From the NCBI RefSeq assembly GCF_004295685.1, contig NZ_AP019368.1:1864364-1928363 (forward strand): a stretch of 64,000 bases of DNA, in the 5' to 3' direction. Positions 56,730-64,000 of the stretch are shown here, one piece after another. This stretch comes from Fluviispira sanaruensis (GTDB lineage: Bacteria; Bdellovibrionota_B; Oligoflexia; Silvanigrellales; Silvanigrellaceae). The notes below the pieces were generated by a model, which was given only the letters and a program-made list of their open reading frames with translations, did not search any database and was not told where the DNA came from. Made by a program: the position numbers and the translations under genes. Position 1 is the first letter of the stretch, and every line of letters starts with the position of its first letter.

Positions 56730-58130
56730 TACTACTTCGTTAAATCTAAGAAGTATTTAAAATAAGCTTAGGAAAGCAAGGAAAAGTATTATCACAAAAT
56801 GGACAAAAAATAGTTTGAAAAATACGATTTATATATCGCCTTACAGCAGAAAATGAGATCTCAAGTTTTTTTTTATCGAATTCATTTATAAAATAATATG
56901 CTAAAAAGCATAAAGCTATATGGTGATGCAATCCTAACCACGAACGCCCTTCATAATGATCAAGACCCAATTCTTCTTTTAAAATCTGGTATCCCTGTTC
57001 AATTTTCCATCTTTTATGCATGAGTTCTATTATTTCATCTTTTGGATAAGTTTTTGAATAATTTGAAATATAATATTTTAAAACTCCATCTTTTCTTTTT
57101 TCAACTAGAAGCCATCTTTCTTTTCCAACTTTTTGCCAAGGTCTTGAAATACATTCCATAACTCTTGTAGCAACATATTCTACTTTTATATTTTCATTTT
57201 TCCGTCGGATTTGAATTATTTTGATATTACTTCCTTTTGAAAATAACTCTTCTGCTATCCTTAAAGCAGAGCGGGGCTTATATCTATTATCTACAGGATT
57301 GTCATAATCTCTAAGTTTTGTTTGTAAATTGCGTTTTCTCGGAACTACACTTTTTATTGGAATATTCTTTGACCAAAATTTCTCGTTATTTCTAATATGT
57401 CCTACAAAATTTATTTTTCTCTTATCAAGTTCATTTAGAAAATTTCTATTACACCCATAAGCTGCGTCAAAAACTAATGATTTTATTTTGAATAACTGGA
57501 TGCTTTCATCAATCAAATCAAGTGCTATTCTCCACTTTTCTTTGAAGTTTCTTTCCTCTAAAGGTACTTTTACTTTATCTAATTTTTTTGAATTTTTAAT
57601 CCATCCATCTGGCAAATATAGCCTTGCAGTAACTGGAAAATATATTTTATTAGAAATCGCATGTAAGGTAACAATTACTTGACAGTTAGAAATCTTACCT
57701 TGAACTCCACAATATTGTCTTGATACACCAACACTCTCATCCCCCTTTTTTGGAAGACTTGTATCATCGAGAGAAAAAATAAATTCATTCATTTTCAGTC
57801 TATTAATCATATATTTATTTAAACTTATAATAAGCTCATGAAAAGACCATTGACTTTGATTAACAAATTGCTGTAAAGACTGTTCATTTGCATTTGAAAT
57901 TCTTGATGCCATTGCTCCTATAGATTTTCTCTCGCCATCTAATATCAATCCATATATGTAAGTTTTACACCAATGTACTCTATCATTTCTTTTAAAAACC
58001 GATCTAAAACCATCGATAAATTGTGAAACTTTTAATGAAAGATCTTTTATATTTGCTATTTTCATGATTCAACCTCAAAAAAATATTTCGAGGACTTAAA
58101 TATAACATATTTTTAATTAACGAAGTAGTA
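56730..58130 (-). mobile_element. Complete IS701-like insertion sequence
   Basis: A 1401-bp element bounded by perfect 14-bp inverted repeats, TACTACTTCGTTAA at 56730-56743 and its complement at 58117-58130. Both ends are flanked by CTAG, fitting the 4-bp YTAR target duplication of the IS701 family. It encodes one intact transposase on the minus strand. No second copy is in the window. Confidence 0.93.
56746..58065 (-). CDS. IS701-family DDE transposase
   Basis: 439-aa transposase that cuts and pastes the surrounding element. Family features: an N-terminal helical domain (VHWCKTYIYGLILDGERKSIGAMA), first catalytic Asp in FIFSLDDTSLPKKGDESVGVSRQYCG, second in IKSLVFDAAYGCNRNFLNEL, and third (Glu) in MHKRWKIEQGYQILKEELGLDHYEGRSW (Y-R-E-K-like signature). 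The frame is intact and full length, ending 16 bases inside the element's end. The element may therefore still be active. Confidence 0.93.
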   Translation of the reverse strand: MKIANIKDLSLKVSQFIDGFRSVFKRNDRVHWCKTYIYGLILDGERKSIGAMASRISNANEQSLQQFVNQSQWSFHELIISLNKYMINRLKMNEFIFSLDDTSLPKKGDESVGVSRQYCGVQGKISNCQVIVTLHAISNKIYFPVTARLYLPDGWIKNSKKLDKVKVPLEERNFKEKWRIALDLIDESIQLFKIKSLVFDAAYGCNRNFLNELDKRKINFVGHIRNNEKFWSKNIPIKSVVPRKRNLQTKLRDYDNPVDNRYKPRSALRIAEELFSKGSNIKIIQIRRKNENIKVEYVATRVMECISRPWQKVGKERWLLVEKRKDGVLKYYISNYSKTYPKDEIIELMHKRWKIEQGYQILKEELGLDHYEGRSWLGLHHHIALCFLAYYFINEFDKKKLEISFSAVRRYINRIFQTIFCPFCDNTFPCFPKLILNTS

Positions 58131-58134
58131 CTAG

Positions 58135-58376
58135 TATAATTTCATCATCACTCCATATTATGACTCATAAAAATAATAATCATGCGCAATAAGAAATCAG
58201 AATTTTAAAATATATAAAAAGCATATTGACCATTAATAATTGCATTATATTAAAAATTAGTACTGCAAATTTTGCCTTAAAATTTAATAGATAATATGTG
58301 CCACGATAATAAAAAAAAATGTCTATTTGATATTAATCAGTTTTAAAAAATGCCGACATACCAAATTAAATAAATC
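58135..58376. other. AT-rich gap between the IS and the prodomain gene
   Basis: No coding sequence, hairpin terminator or RNA gene was recognised in these 242 bases. They must contain the promoter of the prodomain-like/protease genes. Confidence 0.5.
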
Positions 58377-58388
58377 ATGGAGGTTTTT

Positions 58389-59093
58389 TTGAAAACTAAA
58401 AATATTGTCATCCTTCTATCAATAACAGCGGTTATTATAATCAGTATTTTTATTTTTTTAAAAAAAGAGAAGAGAGAGCAACAATCTCAGCAAAATAATA
58501 TGAACGCTATACAGAATGAGAAAAAAGTTGAAAAGGAAATCATAGACAAAGAAAAACATAAAGTTCAAGAATTCAAACAAAAAAAGTCTAATTTAAAAAT
58601 CTTGTATGAAGAAAAAGGTTTTAAAAACGTTTTAATGAATGCTTCTCAACAAAAAGTTCCAAGTGAATCTCAATGGTACTTTGCAGAAAATATTTTAGCA
58701 ATTGATAAAAATCATTTTAATAATTTAATGAAAGAAGTACTTTGGGAAGATGAAAATTTTTATTATGTTTCAAGTAAATCTGACAAAATTCATAATTCAC
58801 CTGAACATTTCAATCCAAATTATTCTCTCGTCGTTTATGATAAAAATACTTTAACTGTTGGGGTCATAAATGGATATTTTATTATTGTTTTAAATGACAA
58901 TATAACCGATAAAAAACGTTTTGAGAATCAGTATGATATTCAAATAATTTCGTCATATCCAAAAGATAGAATTCTTGTTGCGCGCGCTGTGAAAAATTCA
59001 AATATAATGAACACATTTAAAAACTTAAAAGCTCATCTGAAGGTTAAAAACATAAATATTGAGATTATAACTCAATTTCCAAAAGCAGAATAG
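58389..59093 (+). CDS. Membrane-anchored prodomain-like protein next to a subtilase
   Basis: 234-aa protein with an N-terminal signal anchor (IVILLSITAVIIISIFIFL) and a charged coiled coil (residues ~25-70). The C-terminal ~75 residues (GVINGYFIIVLNDNITDKKR, then DIQIISSYPKDRILVARAV) resemble the beta-alpha-beta prodomain/inhibitor of subtilases. A subtilase gene that lacks its own prodomain follows after 21 bases, so this is probably a separately encoded chaperone or inhibitor; that role is inferred. GGAGG at 58379-58383 sits 5 bases before a TTG at 58389, preferred over the ATG at 58377, which has no Shine-Dalgarno. Confidence 0.65.
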   Translation: MKTKNIVILLSITAVIIISIFIFLKKEKREQQSQQNNMNAIQNEKKVEKEIIDKEKHKVQEFKQKKSNLKILYEEKGFKNVLMNASQQKVPSESQWYFAENILAIDKNHFNNLMKEVLWEDENFYYVSSKSDKIHNSPEHFNPNYSLVVYDKNTLTVGVINGYFIIVLNDNITDKKRFENQYDIQIISSYPKDRILVARAVKNSNIMNTFKNLKAHLKVKNINIEIITQFPKAE

Positions 59094-59114
59094 TAATATC
59101 GAAGGAATATTGTT

Positions 59115-60827
59115 ATGTTTAAATTTAAAGAAATATCTCTTTTTTTTATAGCATGCTTTTTAATTGCTGGCTGTGGTGATATATTTGAAAAAAATAAAAC
59201 TCCAAGTTATATTCCACCAGCTCAAAAGCAACCATTAATTATTTCTTCTCTGTTCGAGCAACAATGGTATTTAAAAAATACGGGCCAAACAATGTTAAAC
59301 TTTAGAGTGGCAAAAACAGGATATGATATAAATATTACTTTGCCTAACACGATCACAGGCAATAATGTAAAAGTTTTAGTTGCAGACAGTGGTGTGGATT
59401 TTAATCACCCAAATTTGCAAGATAGTATATTAGCTAACAGCTCAATTGATTTTTTAAAAAATCCAGCAGCTGAAAATATAAATCCAGTAATACAAATTGG
59501 CAAAACAGAAAAAGACACAGAATCGAATCATGGCACTAATGTTGCTGGTATTATAGCAGCGAGACCTCTTGCAAATAGTTTTACAGGAATAGCACCTAAA
59601 GCAAAAATAGGCTCTGCAAATATAGTGAGTGATTTGGAAAATAAAAATAAAGTTTCATTATTTGATCAGAGAATTAAATTATATGATTATGCTTTGAAAA
59701 AAAAGTTCAATTTCATTAATGAAAGCTTTGGTAGTTCAGGTTTATTTTATTACAACGATAGTGACAGAAGAGAAAAATATATAATAAATAATAAAATAAA
59801 AGACAATTATAAAATTGCAAATAATCCTGACGGTTTTATAATCGTAAAATCTGGCGGAAATTCCACTTGCGATTCAGAAAAAGCTTTAAATTCCAAAAAT
59901 ATAGATGAAGATCTTATTTATAATGGAATTGCAACTTTGACTGAACAACAGAAGCTCTATTATAAATCTTTACGCCCTGTTATGTCTCAAGTGGATTTAA
60001 TCAGTTCAAACCCATATACTATTACTATTGCGAATGCTATGTCTCATGGTATCATCAATAGGTCTTCTAGTATAGGTGCTAACCTTTGGATCACTGCTTT
60101 TGGTGGCAACAACCAAAGTGCGCAAAAAAATGACCATCTCCTATCAGCAGTGCCAAAAACGGATGTCTATGAGCAAAAATATCTACCTGCAATCTTCACA
60201 ACGCGCATTCATAATAATCCTTTTGATTATGATTCCATTTTTGAAACGCGTGCATTACCAGATGAAATGAAAAATAATTATACAATAAGTTTTTCAGGAA
60301 CCTCTGCAGCTGCACCAATGGTCAGTGGAGTGATTGCACTTATATTAGAGACAAATCCAAACCTATCTTTGCGAGATGTAAAGTATATTTTAGCGAAGAC
60401 AGCTAATTATTCTAAAGTATCCTCATTTCAACCAAAGCCATATTGTATAAAAATTCTAGAGGAAATGGCCCATTTTAATAATAATTTTAAAGATTTTTGG
60501 GATGAAGATCAATGGATAGTGAATCATTCCGCAGAAAAATTTCATTATAATAATTATTATGGTTTTGGTCTGATTGATGCAAATAAAGCGCTAGAGGAAG
60601 CGCGTAAAACAGAATATCCTAAATTTATCGGAAGAGCTGAGGAATATATTGTTGATCAAGTGTTTAATGAAGTAATCGAACCAAATAAAAGTAAAGTTTT
60701 TGAAATAAAAGTAAATAAAAATTTCAAGATAGAATCTATCCAAGTTACGCCTGTTCTTGATACTTTTCAATCCGATGGTATTGGTATCAAAATAGAATCA
60801 CCATTACATACAAAAAATATATTATGA
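59115..60827 (+). CDS. Kexin-like S8 serine protease lipoprotein, ended early by TGA
   Basis: 570-aa secreted protease with a lipobox signal (FFIACFLIAGC). The mature N-terminus EQQWYLKNTGQ and YDINITLP match the proprotein-convertase (S8B) group. The catalytic triad is intact: D91 (VLVADSGVDFNHP), H139 (ESNHGTNVAGI) and S397 (FSGTSAAAPMVSG), with an oxyanion Asn in SGGNS. A kexin-type P domain begins near residue 510, but the frame is cut by TGA at 60825-60827 after SPLHTKNIL, and coding continues in frame. The protease domain is complete and may still be active. AAGGA lies about 8 bases before the ATG. No prodomain is encoded in this protein. Confidence 0.85.
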   Translation: MFKFKEISLFFIACFLIAGCGDIFEKNKTPSYIPPAQKQPLIISSLFEQQWYLKNTGQTMLNFRVAKTGYDINITLPNTITGNNVKVLVADSGVDFNHPNLQDSILANSSIDFLKNPAAENINPVIQIGKTEKDTESNHGTNVAGIIAARPLANSFTGIAPKAKIGSANIVSDLENKNKVSLFDQRIKLYDYALKKKFNFINESFGSSGLFYYNDSDRREKYIINNKIKDNYKIANNPDGFIIVKSGGNSTCDSEKALNSKNIDEDLIYNGIATLTEQQKLYYKSLRPVMSQVDLISSNPYTITIANAMSHGIINRSSSIGANLWITAFGGNNQSAQKNDHLLSAVPKTDVYEQKYLPAIFTTRIHNNPFDYDSIFETRALPDEMKNNYTISFSGTSAAAPMVSGVIALILETNPNLSLRDVKYILAKTANYSKVSSFQPKPYCIKILEEMAHFNNNFKDFWDEDQWIVNHSAEKFHYNNYYGFGLIDANKALEEARKTEYPKFIGRAEEYIVDQVFNEVIEPNKSKVFEIKVNKNFKIESIQVTPVLDTFQSDGIGIKIESPLHTKNIL

Positions 60828-61103
60828 TACCCTGGAAATTCATTAGTTAGCCATAATGATACTGAACTAACCTCCAAAATCTATCCATTATTTAGATATG
60901 ATGAATTAATAAAGAATAATGAATTTAATTTTTCCTATTTGTCGAATGCTTTTTTTCAGGAGTCCTCCCAAGGTACATGGAAGGTGACTATTTTAAATAG
61001 CACTAAAGAAAGATACACTATTAATGCAAATCCAGATAATTATTATTTGAATGTCGAAATGAAAGGATTAAGATTTAAAATTATAGGGCAAGAAATTAAA
61101 TAA
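60828..61103 (+). pseudogene. Remainder of the P domain after the in-frame TGA
   Basis: The same frame stays open for 91 codons after the TGA, starting YPGNSLVSHNDTEL and passing FQESSQGTWKVTILNSTKER, the G-T-W-x-v-x-i core of a P domain, before TAA at 61101. Without the TGA the protein would be 662 aa with a full P domain. Nonsense mutation, sequencing error or programmed readthrough are the options; there is no start codon with a Shine-Dalgarno to express it separately. Confidence 0.75.
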
Positions 61104-61117
61104 CACTTTGAACTTAA

Positions 61118-61411
61118 TTAATGCTTACATCCCATACCACAGACATGCCGCATAGCTAAACGCGCAGCTTTTGCAGCAGGAGAGTCTCCCTTTGTCTTGT
61201 CAAAAGCAGAGTAATTATTTGCTATAGCACTTGCTGACTGAGCTTGAGAGTTAATGTTAAAAGCAGCGACAGCCCGATGAACAGCACGTCCACAAGTCGG
61301 GCACGTTTTTAATAGCTCGGCATTAAGTGACTGCAATGTATCGAAAAAACAACAGTCATTGACGGATTCATTTTCGGACCAAATTGTTGGTTCGTATACA
61401 TAAATTGGCAA
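61118..61411 (-). CDS. FmdB-like zinc-ribbon protein
   Basis: 97-aa protein beginning (M)PIYVYEPTIW, the characteristic start of FmdB-type putative regulatory proteins. CPTCGRAVHRAVAAFNI matches the family's second C-x-x-C-G knuckle. The first knuckle is replaced by a CC pair (VNDCCFFDTLQSL), and two more Cys lie near the end (RHVCGMGCKH), so metal binding may be rearranged. The TTG at 61411 has AGAGG 6 bases upstream and gives the family N-terminus; the ORF upstream to 61453 is an over-extension. Function is unknown in this family. Confidence 0.72.
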   Translation of the reverse strand: MPIYVYEPTIWSENESVNDCCFFDTLQSLNAELLKTCPTCGRAVHRAVAAFNINSQAQSASAIANNYSAFDKTKGDSPAAKAARLAMRHVCGMGCKH

Positions 61412-61658
61412 GGCTAACCTCTTTAATAAATATTTATAAATTAAAAAATGCATATGATCTCAAAATAAAATTAAAATCATAAACATGCAAAAAAATATAA
61501 ATACAGAATGAATAGATGTCAATTCGTATTCTATTTTATTACATTTTTTATTTTGTTAATATCTAAAAAATTCAGATTTCAAGAATTGCTTTTCAAATAA
61601 ATAAAATATAGTATACAAAGGTTATTTGTTCATTCTTTATTAACTATAAGGAAACCCT

Positions 61659-62657
61659 GTGCTGTATTCTAAAAAAGAAAAACTAGATCTTTATTTAAAT
61701 GAGTTTATGCAATTAGAAAAAAAATTAAATAGCAATTTGTCAAACACTCTCACCTTAAATTTTAATAAGCATAGAGGTCATATTGTCTTTGCTGGACTTA
61801 TCCATGGTAACGAAACAGGCTCTCTGCCCGCAATTATTAAATGTATAAATAAACTTTTACAAAAAGAACTCAGCTTTGGCGGAAAAGTTTCTTTTCTTCT
61901 AGGCAATATCGAAGCGGCTAAAAAAGACTTACGCTATGTTGAAAGCGATCTCAATCGTAGTTTTGGTGAGAGTTATAAAGGCAAATTAACACTTGAAAGG
62001 AAACGCGCTGTTGAACTCATGCCTCTCTTAAAAAGTGCAGATGTCTTTATCGATTTCCATCAAACCATAATGCCAAGCCTCAAGCCATTCTATATATTTG
62101 AAATGAATCATGACAGTTACCACTGGGCCCGTGCCGTGGGAGGAGCTTCCACTCTTGTCACACGTAAAAAAGGAGCTCCCTTTTCCCAAGCTGGAATGTG
62201 CAGCGATGAATATGTACGCAGCTTGCAAAAAATAGGCATCACCCTCGAACTTGGCGAACAAGGTTTTTCTGACTCTGCAGAAACTCTTGCTTTTTCAGTC
62301 TTAAAAAGAGCACTTAAATGTATCGATAAGGTATTTAGCAGTGGTATCTCCATTGAAAAACTCAGTCGAAAAAACAATGACTTTGAGTTCTTAACAATTT
62401 CGCATAGAGAGCCATTTGATTCACCTAAGAAATGTTTAAATGCTGGGTTTAGTAATTTTCACAAGCTTACTAAAAACATGATCGTAGGAGCCGATGAAAG
62501 ACAAAATCCCTTAGAAAGCCCTAAAGATGGCTATATTTTGTTCCCAAAATACCCCAAAAGAAACAGCACTGGTGAGGCATCGATGCCCTTACCAGGGGAG
62601 ATTTTCGTCATTGCAGAACCAACTCTAGAACATCCCCTCAATTGGTTAAAAGCTTAA
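61659..62657 (+). CDS. Succinylglutamate desuccinylase/aspartoacylase (AstE/AspA) family zinc hydrolase
   Basis: 332-aa zinc carboxypeptidase-fold enzyme. Zinc ligands are visible as H-x-x-E in FAGLIHGNETGSLPAI and a His in VFIDFHQTIMP. ESDLNRSFG holds the conserved N-R substrate-binding pair, and ITLELGEQGF the catalytic Glu region. The C-terminal ~90 residues form the usual beta domain. The exact acyl-amino-acid substrate cannot be told; no ast operon genes are nearby. The start is GTG at 61659, with AAGGA 7-8 bases upstream. Confidence 0.87.
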   Translation: MLYSKKEKLDLYLNEFMQLEKKLNSNLSNTLTLNFNKHRGHIVFAGLIHGNETGSLPAIIKCINKLLQKELSFGGKVSFLLGNIEAAKKDLRYVESDLNRSFGESYKGKLTLERKRAVELMPLLKSADVFIDFHQTIMPSLKPFYIFEMNHDSYHWARAVGGASTLVTRKKGAPFSQAGMCSDEYVRSLQKIGITLELGEQGFSDSAETLAFSVLKRALKCIDKVFSSGISIEKLSRKNNDFEFLTISHREPFDSPKKCLNAGFSNFHKLTKNMIVGADERQNPLESPKDGYILFPKYPKRNSTGEASMPLPGEIFVIAEPTLEHPLNWLKA

Positions 62658-62775
62658 TGAGCTTGGCAAACCATGTTAAAGCTTGCAAAAAATCTATCGA
62701 AATTTAAGATGGATCGTGAAATTATTATCACTGACTGTTTTCAGATATTCTAATGTTTTATTTGAGACTTAAAGT

Positions 62776-63365
62776 ATGTCGAATAAAATACTACGATTTC
62801 TTATCATATTTCTTTGTACTTTAGTAATTATATCATGCGGAAACAAAAGCACTTCGGTCGCACCTCAAAACCTAATTCCTTATGGCATAGAGCTCTATCA
62901 TTTCTTTTCTACAGACGGCCTCAAAAATACAGGTCGTGATTTAAACTATTATGTGATAAAATTTGATATTAACTGCGATGGAAAATCTTTCACAGAAATT
63001 ATTTTCAGCAAAGGATCATAAATTCTCAAAGTTGTAAAAGCTAAACTCTGCATTGTTAAAATTGAATAAATTGATTTGGGTAGTCACAGCACTGCAAAAA
63101 ACAAATATTAACCTGAAATTGGAAAAGAATTAATTCTAAATGTTTCTAAAAATCTTGATTTTATTTTACCTACGAGCCCTCTGCAATATAAAACTACATT
63201 TGGCTTTCATTTCTTTATCAATACTATTTCGTTAAAACCCGGATTTTTTTTATTTTATTTTCAAACGATAAAACAGAAGTACAAGAGCTATTATTTAAAT
63301 TAAATTCAATGGATATATTTGAAAAAATAAAATTCAATGGCTTTCAAAAAAATAAAGTAATCTGA
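62776..63365 (+). pseudogene. Decayed lipoprotein gene
   Basis: An 81-codon frame starts with a lipoprotein signal (FLIIFLCTLVIISC) and stops at TAA 63019-63021. Coding-like sequence continues in the same frame through two further TAA stops (ILKVVKAKLCIVKIE; PEIGKELILNVSKNLDFILP). After a frame break near 63265 it reads NDKTEVQELLFKLNSMDIFE to TGA at 63365. The first 81 codons could still give a short lipoprotein. The family is not recognised. Confidence 0.65.
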
Positions 63366-63366
63366 A

Positions 63367-64000
63367 TCAATCCATATTCAATTCCTTTATATTTTTAAAA
63401 AAAGTAAGACACTCTGGATTTGCCATGGATTCCTTATTTTTTATTTCAATATTATGAATTATATTACGCACGGCTATTTCTACAATTTTTCCTGATTTTG
63501 TTTTAGGAATATCAGGGATTGCAATAATTTTTGCAGGCACATGACGTGGTGAACAGTTATTTCGTAAAGAATTTTTAATATCTAAAATTAATTTTTCCGT
63601 TAACGAAAAAGATTCTCGTAATCGCAAAAATAAAATAATTCGATTATCATTTTTCCAGTTTTGATCTACAGCAATACACTCTAAAACTTCTTCAAATTGC
63701 TCTACTTGTCGATAAATTTCAGCTGTGCCAATTCGCACTCCACCGGGATTTAGAGTAGCATCAGAACGACCATAAATAATGATTCCATTGTGCTGCGTAA
63801 TTTCAACCCAATCTCCATGATGCCATGTATTTTTAAAACGCTCAAAATAACTTGCTCTGTATTTTACTTTTTCATGATCATTCCAAAAATAAACCGGCTG
63901 AGAAGGAAATGGAAAAGTGCAAACCATTTCTCCTTTTTGTTGAAAAACACTTTCTCCACTTTCATCATAAACTTCTATTTTCATACCAAGCCCACGGGTC
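63367..64000 (-). CDS. Acetoacetyl-CoA synthetase, C-terminal part (right edge)
   Basis: The last ~210 residues of an acyl-adenylate-forming enzyme. The frame is open to the edge, where it reads TRGLGMKIEVYDESGESV. Later motifs are GDWVEITQHNGIIIYGRSDATLNPGGVRIGTAEIY (A8-like hinge) and IPKTKSGKIVEIAVRNII with the catalytic Lys (A10). The R-G-L-G-M segment and the RIGTAEIYR pattern point to acetoacetyl-CoA synthetase rather than acetyl-CoA synthetase. The start lies outside the window. It converges on the decayed lipoprotein gene. Confidence 0.87.
   Translation of the reverse strand, partial: TRGLGMKIEVYDESGESVFQQKGEMVCTFPFPSQPVYFWNDHEKVKYRASYFERFKNTWHHGDWVEITQHNGIIIYGRSDATLNPGGVRIGTAEIYRQVEQFEEVLECIAVDQNWKNDNRIILFLRLRESFSLTEKLILDIKNSLRNNCSPRHVPAKIIAIPDIPKTKSGKIVEIAVRNIIHNIEIKNKESMANPECLTFFKNIKELNMD

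Larger units (their letters stand above)
56726..58134. repeat. 4-bp target-site duplication (CTAG) flanking the IS
   Basis: CTAG occurs at 56726-56729 and 58131-58134, immediately outside the inverted repeats. It is the expected footprint of a single IS701-type insertion that has not been rearranged. The motif is itself palindromic, so it could also be read as an extension of the inverted repeat. Confidence 0.75.

Overview
The window is an AT-rich chromosomal segment of a Gram-negative bacterium. It has many lipobox lipoproteins, an MltA-type lytic transglycosylase, a periplasmic alpha-carbonic anhydrase, a FlbD flagellar protein and a high-affinity Kdp potassium pump. Low GC, AddAB instead of RecBCD, FlbD, an XPB-Bax1 pair and many family-less secreted proteins suggest a Bdellovibrionota/Oligoflexia-type organism (Silvanigrella-like). 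That placement is inference from gene content, not a phylogenetic result. Several genes start at TTG or GTG behind a good Shine-Dalgarno, so many starts here are trimmed from the longest frame.

Layout. 1-3.1 kb: class I ribonucleotide reductase (nrdA-nrdB, nrdB cut by the left edge) behind two NrdR-box-like palindromes. 3.3-4.7 kb: two lipoproteins. 4.9-11.5 kb: a kdpABC-kdpD operon in which KdpD stops after its N-terminal sensor half and is followed, one base later, by a membrane PAS protein without a kinase domain. 11.7-19.1 kb: a helix-turn-helix/coiled-coil protein, a bacterioferritin homologue missing its metal and haem ligands, fusA, ddl, recA and a HI0933-family flavoprotein. 19.2-29.1 kb: an OafA-type acyltransferase, a DCC-family protein and a 7.2 kb bimodular NRPS (C-A-T-C-A-T-TE). 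29.1-32.7 kb: alpha-carbonic anhydrase and an overlapping XPB helicase/Bax1 (DUF790) nuclease pair. 32.7-36.9 kb: a polar amino-acid ABC importer and a DapC-like aminotransferase. 37-43 kb: a STAS-like/zinc-ribbon protein with a coupled small partner, a 928-residue secreted repeat protein whose ribosome binding site lies inside a perfect 15-bp hairpin, flbD, an MFS exporter and yceD. 43-46.5 kb: a LysM protein with a 36-bp tandem repeat, mltA, and a membrane protein coupled to a Cys-rich protein. 47-56 kb: a decayed gene, dprA, addB, addA and a GHKL-ATPase-like protein. 56-58.1 kb: relics of a VOC protein and an IS5-like transposase, beside an intact IS701-like element with a 4-bp target duplication. 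58.4-61.1 kb: a separately encoded prodomain-like protein and a kexin-like serine protease whose P domain is cut by an in-frame TGA. 61.1-64 kb: an FmdB-like zinc ribbon, an aspartoacylase-family hydrolase, a decayed lipoprotein gene, and the C-terminal part of an acetoacetyl-CoA synthetase running off the right edge.

Functional themes are DNA uptake, recombination and repair (recA, dprA, addAB, XPB-Bax1), potassium and amino-acid uptake, envelope construction (ddl, mltA, LysM, acyltransferase) and one secondary-metabolite synthetase. The least ordinary parts are the NRPS, the kinase-less KdpD/PAS pair, the ligand-less bacterioferritin, the hairpin over the ribosome binding site at 40.64 kb, and the split protease/prodomain locus. 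No rRNA, tRNA or CRISPR array was seen.
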